Of a stretch of 6,199 nt of DNA, positions 1 to 5,236 are shown one piece after another. Position 1 is the first letter of the stretch; each line of letters begins with the position of its first letter. This DNA is from Candidatus Thalassarchaeaceae archaeon (GTDB taxonomy: Archaea; Thermoplasmatota; Poseidoniia; Poseidoniales; Thalassarchaeaceae): assembly GCA_013329905.1 (NCBI GenBank), contig DUJH01000034.1:18927-25125 (forward strand), read 5' to 3'. Position numbers and translations under genes: made by a program. The notes beneath the pieces were generated by a model, which saw only the letters and a list, made by a program, of their open reading frames with translations, did no database searches and was not told the DNA's origin.

Positions 1-582
1 GTCAGAGACTTCGTCGACTCACTTGTCGACGGTAGACTCCTTGAACAAGCGAGCAGACTAGTCGGAGCAGCCCCCAGAAGTCTGCTCCTAATCGAGGGAG
101 AAGGACTGTTCCACTCACCTAGAGTCCACCCTCACGCACTGATGGGAGCACTCACCACCCTTGCCCTCGACTTCGGTATCCCTGTAGTCACTACCAAAGA
201 TGGAGCAGAAACAGCCCGATTCCTCACAGTCGCATCACGCCGCGAAGAATCGATGCTCGACGGACTCACCCCTCGCGCGCGAGATAGATTGGAGGCGGTC
301 AAACCAGAATTGTGGACAGACCCCGTGAGCCAAGCCGCAGCCGCAGCACGCCAACTCCGAGGCAGTGAAGACGATGAGCGGACAGGCGCAATCACCCTGC
401 TCGTCGCTATTCCCAGCGTCGACGAAGACCTCGCAACCCGTCTGCTCAACCGATTCGGAACCATCGCTGGTTTAGTTTGGGCAGACGAAGACGACTTGCG
501 TCAAGTCGAAGGAATAACAGAAACCCAAGTCCGCGAGATCTGGCGAACATTTCGCTCCGGCGAGCGTCTTCGTAATCGCTGA
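1..582 (+). CDS. Hef/XPF-family ERCC4 nuclease, C-terminal part (5' truncated by window edge)
   Basis: The reading frame is open from base 1 to the TGA at 580-582, giving 193 residues; the true start lies left of the window. The first residues, VRDFVDSLVDGRLLEQ, match the end of the ERCC4 nuclease core. The D at residue 3 fits the last Asp of the family motif GD-Xn-ERK-X3-D, so the GD and ERK residues lie just outside. The core continues through LLLIEGEG (28-35), HPHALMGAL (43-51) and the strand GIPVVTTKD (59-67). Residues 128-185 form a tandem helix-hairpin-helix DNA-binding region (LLVAIPSVDEDLATRLLNRF, then VEGITETQVREIW). Archaeal Hef and XPF proteins dimerise and cut branched or stalled-fork DNA; Hef also carries an N-terminal helicase, which cannot be judged here. 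The first hairpin has SVD where GVG-type glycines are usual. An internal ATG at base 142 is not the start, since nuclease-core sequence precedes it. Confidence 0.88.
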   Translation, partial: VRDFVDSLVDGRLLEQASRLVGAAPRSLLLIEGEGLFHSPRVHPHALMGALTTLALDFGIPVVTTKDGAETARFLTVASRREESMLDGLTPRARDRLEAVKPELWTDPVSQAAAAARQLRGSEDDERTGAITLLVAIPSVDEDLATRLLNRFGTIAGLVWADEDDLRQVEGITETQVREIWRTFRSGERLRNR

Positions 583-587
583 GAGAA

Positions 588-1448
588 TCAGTCACCGATA
601 ACTGCGATACGAGTCCGGAGTAAAGCCAATCGGCTATTGTGTGTACCAAGAGCGAAAGCAAGCATCTCGCACAGATGAATCACCGGGATGTTAGTAGCAA
701 GTCCGGCATTACGGCCGGCCTTTCCTTGATACACATCAAGAACAGCATGAGAAAGATTGCAAGCACTGACAATCAACTCAGCACCTTCTGACTTAGCCTC
801 GGACAGAGCCTCAGCAGCCTGCTTCATCACAGTCGGCTCCTCACTGAATAGCCCTGGAACACCGACACTCTGAGTTCGAGCCTCCCAGTTAACAGGAGTT
901 CCACCAAGAGCCGAAATCAACTGCTCCAGATAATCGGGATCATACACATCATCTCCGCCGCAAGCACCTTCTTGCTGGATGTTTGGCCCGTAATACCCAG
1001 CAACCGCGAAATCAATCGGGTTGCGAACCTTATCCGCTAACTTGTCCAGCCCAATCTCATCGACAACAGTGTGCAGTAAGTGATGAACTGCAACATCCCC
1101 TGTCATCGTCAGACCACAGGTGCGCTGCAGAGTCTCATTGACTTCTTGCAGCAGAATCTGGTCTGACTTCAAAGTCATCAGATCCTCGTGTAAATTGCCG
1201 GCCGTCGCCGCGCATGGAGTCATGATGTCCAGACCCTGCGCCTCAGCCATAGCAAAAGTGCGTGCATTCAGAGTCAACTGCAGGCGACGGTTCGCCTGTC
1301 TTACAATCCCGGCGCCGCAGCTGGTGGCTCCCGGTAAAGGAACCAGAGTGATACCCAAGACGCGAGCCAAAGGTCCCATCGTATCAGCGACCTCGGGGGC
1401 GCTGCTGTGGGCGACGTTTCCAGGGTGGTAAGCGTATTTGACAGCCAT
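588..1448 (-). CDS. HdrB/SdhE-like CCG-domain protein with most cluster cysteines lost
   Basis: This 286-residue protein has the length and two-domain plan of HdrB (heterodisulfide reductase subunit B), SdhE and the C-terminal half of TfrB. Recognisable landmarks are YAYHPGN (5-11), TSCGAG (42-47), AEAQGLDIMTPC (68-79), HHLLHTVVDEIGLDKL (122-137), AGYYGPN (150-156), QSVGVPG (193-199) and IVSACNLSH (226-234). The canonical motif is C-x(31-39)-CC-x(35-36)-CxxC, twice. The spacing fits here but the ligands do not. Domain 1 has N11, S43, C44, C79 and T82; domain 2 has P155, S194, V195, C230 and S233. Only 3 of 10 positions are Cys; C111, C163 and C260 lie elsewhere. A noncubane [4Fe-4S] cluster of the HdrB type is therefore unlikely. 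The ATG follows the upstream stop by 9 bases and has a strong Shine-Dalgarno site, so the gene is almost surely co-transcribed and translated with the SdhB-like gene. Function unknown; family membership is judged by eye. Confidence 0.82.
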   Translation of the reverse strand: MAVKYAYHPGNVAHSSAPEVADTMGPLARVLGITLVPLPGATSCGAGIVRQANRRLQLTLNARTFAMAEAQGLDIMTPCAATAGNLHEDLMTLKSDQILLQEVNETLQRTCGLTMTGDVAVHHLLHTVVDEIGLDKLADKVRNPIDFAVAGYYGPNIQQEGACGGDDVYDPDYLEQLISALGGTPVNWEARTQSVGVPGLFSEEPTVMKQAAEALSEAKSEGAELIVSACNLSHAVLDVYQGKAGRNAGLATNIPVIHLCEMLAFALGTHNSRLALLRTRIAVIGD

Positions 1449-1452
1449 TTCC

Positions 1453-1459
1453 TCACCTC
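1453..1459 (-). promoter_or_regulatory. Shine-Dalgarno site of the HdrB-like gene, overlapping the upstream stop codon
   Basis: On the minus strand the sequence reads TGAGGTGAGGAAATG. GAGGTGA matches the anti-Shine-Dalgarno end of archaeal 16S rRNA and lies 4 bases before the ATG. It shares bases with the TGA that ends the 657-residue protein (1460-1458). This fixes the start at 1448 and suggests translational coupling of the two genes. Confidence 0.75.
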
Positions 1460-3431
1460 AGAATCTCCCGTCGAGCTCATTGAAAATCGCCACAACCTCA
1501 TGATGATTCTCGACTGATGAATTGAATTGCCGCGGCATCTTTCCTAATCCTGCGGGCGGGGCGACCATCGCCAACATATCGTAGAACATGTCTCCGCCTG
1601 TGCGTGTGAATCCGGTCACCATCCGCGCAGTGACTCCAGAAGTCAGGTTTCCAATAAGTCCGATAGGGCCGAGAACTTGCCGATAGAGAACCGTATCGTT
1701 GACTTTTCCACTCGATTTCAGCGTCCAAGCGTACCACCAAACATGCTTGCCGTGACGCCCTGTGAACGCGTCCTGTTCGAGAACGTGCGTCCTTGCGTCA
1801 AGCAAAGCCTCTGAGATGACTACACCGGATCCATTCTGCCGGCGAATACTGGCTAGATCTGTCTCAGCCTTGATTCCGTTCGTACTTCCAAGAATCGAAT
1901 CAAGGCTGGCAACCGATGAATGAGATGAACGTGGATCGTTGCGGCGGGCCCAAGCAGAAGCCAGGACTGAGGGACCGAGGTAGCCGTTCGCGTGCGGAAC
2001 GGCGTCGGATGATGCTTGAAGGAGGGCGGCGCTGCTGAAATCGGTAATCGAGTGCAACGCCGAGGCGACATTCGGGTCCATGACTCCGATAGCACCTTGC
2101 ATGGTCGCGGCCCCTTCTCGGGTTGCGGCAACCATCCATGGTTCGGTCGATTCGCGCCTGCGCTCCATGGGCCAATGATCTACGATGAGGTCACGGATGA
2201 CTTCGAAGCCAGGTAGTGGGTCGACTCGAAGACTGAGAACTCCATCGCGAGTCGGGGCCACAGCGTCGAGGCGAATCATGCCCGGGAGAACCAATCGGCC
2301 ATTGACGCAGATTGCGGTCGATGGGTCGTCGGCAGCCCCGTCGCGGAAGGACAGGCTGCCATCGTGTGTGCTCTTGATGGTTCGAAGAGTCTCAAGCAAA
2401 CTCAAGTTGCCCGGAATCGCGCAAACCCAGGTGTCGGAGCCGGTCGATGCCTGTTCAGGGTCATAGCGGAAGATGCTGATTTCCACCTGAACGGCAGCTG
2501 CCGTTAGATCAGGTACTGAGAATCCATCCTCTCCGTCGGCGCCGCCAACATCGCCGGCAGCGTGAGCCTTGATCGCCTCGACCATCTCTTCGTGAAAGAC
2601 GCCGGCGCCATCGACGGCGGCTAAAGTAGCCAGTGATTCGATAGCCCACGCGGCTGCTGGTGCATCGTAATCGACATCACAATCGACACGCTCTACGAGC
2701 CGTGTAGCACCGAGTTTCTCGAATTGCTCATCCCATTCCTTCCCAGACTCACAAAATAATTCGTAGCTCGTATCGCCGAGAGCACAGACCGAGTAGTGGA
2801 CTCCGGACAGACTGCCGGCTGGAGCCTTTGTTGAGGTCTGCCAAAGATCCTCAGCATTGTCGGGCATTTCGCCCTCTCCCCAAGTCGAACAGACAATGAG
2901 GACTCGCTTCATGCCCGACAGCGAACCGAAATCGAAGCCGTCCATGTCATGGACGGTTCCTTCGAGGCCATAATCCGCAGCCTGCTTTGCTAACTTCGCA
3001 GCGAGTTCTTCGGAGTTTCCAGATTGTGAGCCAAAGAGAATCGCTAGGCTGCGGTCTCCAACACTTAGAAACTCGTCGATATTATCGCCAGACACTTCGA
3101 CGGGCTCGGATGCCACAGGTTCTGCAGCGACCTCGGCGGCTGGTGCGGCTGCCTCCTCAGGCTCAGCAGCGGCTGCTTCGCCACTTTCGACGATGATGAT
3201 CACATCGACTGGACAGCCATCAGCAGCGTCGAGAAGATCATCTTCGAATGAAGCTAGAGTCTCAGGCTTCAACCCAGCCTTCCCTTCGTTCCTATCGTAT
3301 CCACCATCAAGCCTCACTTCGGCATTGATGAAGCAGGTATCATCGGTAACGTGGAAGACTTCTGGAAGAATCTCTTCACAGGCATCACAGGTGATGCAAC
3401 CATCCTCGATATAGACACTGACGATAGCCAT
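1458..3431 (-). CDS. Ferredoxin - CysJ-like flavodoxin - cysteine-less SdhB/TfrB-like fusion protein
   Basis: The protein has 657 residues. Residues 1-83 form a single-cluster ferredoxin: CITCDAC supplies C12, C15 and C18, and GCPVDVIII supplies C73, enough for one [4Fe-4S] cluster. Residues 84-125 are an Ala/Glu/Pro linker. Residues 126-272 are a flavodoxin domain with FMN loops FGSQSGNSEELA (133-144), STWGEGEMPDNA (182-193) and ALGDTSYELFCESGKEWD (217-234), very like CysJ/P450-reductase FMN domains; no FAD/NADPH domain follows. Residues 313-540 follow SdhB: ISIFRYDPE, LLETLRTIK, SLSFRDG, ICVNGR, PLPGFEVIRDLIVD, STEPWM, YLGPSVLASAW, DPRS. The [2Fe-2S] and both cubane-cluster ligand sets are absent; only C337 and C375 occur after residue 251. 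The tail (about 590-657, ending HHEVVAIFNELDGRF) resembles HdrC/TfrB C-termini. The ATG at 3431 begins the typical ferredoxin N-terminus; no strong Shine-Dalgarno site precedes it. The protein is probably cytoplasmic or membrane-peripheral, as no membrane segment is seen. Domain calls are firm for the first two, moderate for the third. Confidence 0.85.
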   Translation of the reverse strand: MAIVSVYIEDGCITCDACEEILPEVFHVTDDTCFINAEVRLDGGYDRNEGKAGLKPETLASFEDDLLDAADGCPVDVIIIVESGEAAAAEPEEAAAPAAEVAAEPVASEPVEVSGDNIDEFLSVGDRSLAILFGSQSGNSEELAAKLAKQAADYGLEGTVHDMDGFDFGSLSGMKRVLIVCSTWGEGEMPDNAEDLWQTSTKAPAGSLSGVHYSVCALGDTSYELFCESGKEWDEQFEKLGATRLVERVDCDVDYDAPAAAWAIESLATLAAVDGAGVFHEEMVEAIKAHAAGDVGGADGEDGFSVPDLTAAAVQVEISIFRYDPEQASTGSDTWVCAIPGNLSLLETLRTIKSTHDGSLSFRDGAADDPSTAICVNGRLVLPGMIRLDAVAPTRDGVLSLRVDPLPGFEVIRDLIVDHWPMERRRESTEPWMVAATREGAATMQGAIGVMDPNVASALHSITDFSSAALLQASSDAVPHANGYLGPSVLASAWARRNDPRSSHSSVASLDSILGSTNGIKAETDLASIRRQNGSGVVISEALLDARTHVLEQDAFTGRHGKHVWWYAWTLKSSGKVNDTVLYRQVLGPIGLIGNLTSGVTARMVTGFTRTGGDMFYDMLAMVAPPAGLGKMPRQFNSSVENHHEVVAIFNELDGRF

Positions 3432-3526
3432 TTTTCTAACTCAGCCCCGACGGGTGGTTGCCCCACCGGAAATCGATTCTTGAACTTGATGTAAACTATT
3501 GATACGACCTACGGTCGTAATGGACC
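3432..3526. other. 95-bp intergenic region between the thermosome and the fusion gene
   Basis: On the minus strand this gap carries the hairpin at 3503-3519 and a weak AT-rich element, AGTTTACAT, near 3489-3497, about 60 bases before the ATG at 3431. There is also a short GC inverted repeat (GGTGG, 5-base loop, CCACC) around 3452-3466. The AT-rich element could be a TATA box giving the redox pair its own promoter, but it is a poor match and no BRE is clear. Co-transcription with the thermosome gene is equally possible. Confidence 0.35.
3503..3519 (-). other. Perfect 7-bp inverted repeat just after the thermosome stop
   Basis: TACGACC and GGTCGTA are separated by GTA (17 bases on the minus strand) and lie 7 bases beyond the thermosome TGA. 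In RNA this would form a tight stem-loop. No T-run follows, so it is not a bacterial-type terminator, and archaeal termination normally depends on T-tracts. It could be a processing or stability hairpin at the thermosome mRNA 3' end, or a dyad binding site for a regulator of the downstream gene. Confidence 0.5.
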
Positions 3527-5137
3527 TCACATATCGAAGCCATCGAAGTCGGCGCCATCCATGCCGCCGCCACCTTTGCTAGAGATTACATCGTCAATCC
3601 TGAGGATCATCACTGCGGTCTCCGAAGCGCTCTGCACAGCCTGCGCCACAACACGGCTGGGCTCGTACACCCTGCTCTCTGCCATATCTACGACTCCGCC
3701 GTCATAGACGTTCACTCCGTAGGTCGAGAGACCTTCGGAATGTGCCTTTCTGAGATCGATGATTGTGTTGACCGGATCGAGTCCGGCGTTCTCGGCGAGG
3801 GTTCGAGGGATGACCTCGAGAGCGCCGGCGAAGGCTTCAATCGCCATCTGTTCTCTTCCACCGATTCCTTCAGCGTACGATCGTAAGTCGCGGCTGATGG
3901 CTGCTAGAACTGAGCCGCCGCCGGTGAGAACTGCTCCATCTTCGTGGGCAACTGCGACGACACCAACGGCGTCGTCGAAGGCGCGGCGGATCTCATCAAC
4001 CACATGCTCGGTACCGCCGCGCAGCAAGACGCTGACGCTCTTGGCTTCCGGGCAGCCAGTGATGAAGACCATGTCTGCATCGCCGATCTTGCGCTCGTCG
4101 ACCTTTGCGGCTTGACCGAGGTCGTCTCCGCTGAGATCATCGATATTGGTGACGATACTACCGCCAGTCGCCTTTGAGAGCGCTTCCATGTCACTCTTCT
4201 TAGCGCGGCGGATAGCGAATAAGCCAGCCTTGGCCATGTAGTGCTGAGCCAAGTCGTCTATGCCCTTCTGGCAGATGACGACATTGGCTCCGCTGGCGAT
4301 GATGCTGTCGACGAGGCCTTTGAGGAATGATTCCTCCTCGTCGATAAACTGCGCCAGCATATTTGGATCTGTAATCTGAATCTTAGCGTCTACTTCTGTC
4401 TTCTTGACCTCGATAGCCGAGTTGATGAGGGCAATCTTTGCGTCAGCTACCGAGCGAGGCATTCCTGAGTGGACTCTCTCCTTATCGAGGATGATTCCGT
4501 CGACGAGGGAGCTGTCCTTGATTGACCCACCCTGCTTCTTCTCAATCTTGATGTCGTCGAGGTCGACGACGACGCCGTCATCGTTTTCTTGGCCTACTGC
4601 AAGGACAGCACGGACTGAGATGTCTGCGAGAAATTCCTTGACTGCCCCGGCACTCTTGCCAGTAAGGGCGGTCATAGCGACCTCGTGAAGTCGCTCCTCA
4701 TTGACGTCGAAGGAATGAGAATCGATGAGGTCTGCTGCCTTATCTGAGGCGAGCCTGAAGCCCTCGCAGATTACAGTTGGGTGGACGTTCTGGTCCACAA
4801 GGTCCTCGCTGCGCTTGAGCAACTCTCCTGCTATGACGACGGCACTGGTGGTACCGTCGAAGCAGTGCTGCTCCTGAGTCTTGGCAATCTCGATAATCAT
4901 CTTGGCAGCAGGGTGCTCGATATCCATCTCCTTGAGGATGGTGGCACCATCGTTGGTGATGACGACATCGCCCATTGCATCGACGAGCATCTTGTCCATT
5001 CCCTTTGGTCCAAGGGTACTGCGAACCGCGTCAGAAACTGCCTTGGCTGCAGCGATATTATTGCTCTGAGCGGTCTTACCGCTGGTTCGAGTAGTCCCTT
5101 CCTTGAGGATAAATATTGGCTGTTGACCGTTGTACAT
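3527..5137 (-). CDS. Thermosome subunit (group II chaperonin, Cpn60/TCP-1 family)
   Basis: This complete 536-residue chaperonin subunit is of normal family length. It forms double-ring cytoplasmic complexes that fold proteins using ATP. The equatorial domain shows NIAAAKAVSDAVRSTLGPKG (27-46), DKMLVD, DVVITNDGATILKEMDIEHP (57-76) and DGTTSAVVIAGELL (94-107). Intermediate and apical regions follow, including the typical ITDPNMLAQFIDEEE stretch (255-269). LTGGGSVL (404-411), ENAGLDPVNTI (449-459) and YGVNVYDGGVVDM (473-485) mark the C-terminal equatorial part, with the intermediate-domain catalytic Asp region near 384-389. The protein ends in a Gly/Met/Asp-rich tail, GGGGMDGADFDGFDM. The usual EVGDGTT motif reads HCFDGTT (91-97), so the Gly before the conserved Asp is Phe. 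The start at MYNGQQPIFILKEG fits the family N-terminus. Only one subunit gene is in view; paralogues may lie elsewhere. Confidence 0.97.
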   Translation of the reverse strand: MYNGQQPIFILKEGTTRTSGKTAQSNNIAAAKAVSDAVRSTLGPKGMDKMLVDAMGDVVITNDGATILKEMDIEHPAAKMIIEIAKTQEQHCFDGTTSAVVIAGELLKRSEDLVDQNVHPTVICEGFRLASDKAADLIDSHSFDVNEERLHEVAMTALTGKSAGAVKEFLADISVRAVLAVGQENDDGVVVDLDDIKIEKKQGGSIKDSSLVDGIILDKERVHSGMPRSVADAKIALINSAIEVKKTEVDAKIQITDPNMLAQFIDEEESFLKGLVDSIIASGANVVICQKGIDDLAQHYMAKAGLFAIRRAKKSDMEALSKATGGSIVTNIDDLSGDDLGQAAKVDERKIGDADMVFITGCPEAKSVSVLLRGGTEHVVDEIRRAFDDAVGVVAVAHEDGAVLTGGGSVLAAISRDLRSYAEGIGGREQMAIEAFAGALEVIPRTLAENAGLDPVNTIIDLRKAHSEGLSTYGVNVYDGGVVDMAESRVYEPSRVVAQAVQSASETAVMILRIDDVISSKGGGGMDGADFDGFDM

Positions 5138-5142
5138 CGGAA

Positions 5143-5152
5143 ATCACACTCC
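5143..5152 (-). promoter_or_regulatory. Probable Shine-Dalgarno region of the thermosome gene
   Basis: The minus strand reads GGAGTGTGATTTCCGATG. GGAG (5152-5149) and GTGAT (5147-5143) each match part of the archaeal anti-Shine-Dalgarno sequence. GTGAT lies 5 bases before the ATG. This supports 5137 as the start and indicates a leadered mRNA. Confidence 0.5.
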
Positions 5153-5161
5153 GGAATCCGG
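5151..5161. repeat. 11-bp palindrome upstream of the thermosome start
   Basis: CCGGAATCCGG is a perfect 5-bp inverted repeat around one central base, 14-24 bases before the thermosome ATG. It touches the Shine-Dalgarno region and lies about where a transcription start would be expected. It may be an operator or an mRNA hairpin; its small size leaves chance as a real alternative. Confidence 0.3.
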
Positions 5162-5176
5162 CGACCATAGAGGGGG

Positions 5177-5184
5177 TCATAAGG
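5177..5184 (-). promoter_or_regulatory. Weak TATA-like element before the thermosome gene
   Basis: CCTTATGA on the minus strand lies about 40-47 bases before the thermosome ATG. That position would put the transcription start roughly 15-25 bases before the ATG, compatible with the Shine-Dalgarno site. The match to an archaeal TATA box is poor, so this is a tentative call. Confidence 0.25.
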
Positions 5185-5207
5185 CCTCGCACACGTAGGC
5201 GCGAGGC
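5184..5207. repeat. 7-bp GC-rich inverted repeat between the membrane protein and thermosome genes
   Basis: GCCTCGC (5184-5190) and GCGAGGC (5201-5207) form a perfect stem with a 10-base loop. It lies 30 bases beyond the membrane protein stop and directly upstream of the weak TATA-like element of the thermosome gene. It may be a 3'-end hairpin of the upstream mRNA or a dyad operator next to the thermosome promoter. No T-run follows the stem on the minus strand. Confidence 0.45.
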
Positions 5208-5236
5208 ACTCTTGCCACCAAATCAGCGAATTCTGC

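Noticed and set aside
1120..1431. Plus-strand open frame opposite the HdrB-like gene
   Set aside because: Basic, low-information translation with no family resemblance; a shadow of the minus-strand gene.
588..1448. Calling the protein a functional heterodisulfide reductase subunit HdrB
   Set aside because: Seven of ten canonical cluster ligands are replaced, and no HdrA or CoM/CoB pathway gene is in view.
1458..3431. The possibility that the fusion protein is a frameshift or assembly join of three genes
   Set aside because: One uninterrupted frame covers all domains, with a natural Ala/Glu/Pro linker between the first two and no stop or start cluster at the junctions.
3503..3519. Intrinsic (bacterial-type) terminator
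   Set aside because: The hairpin is not followed by a T-run on either strand.
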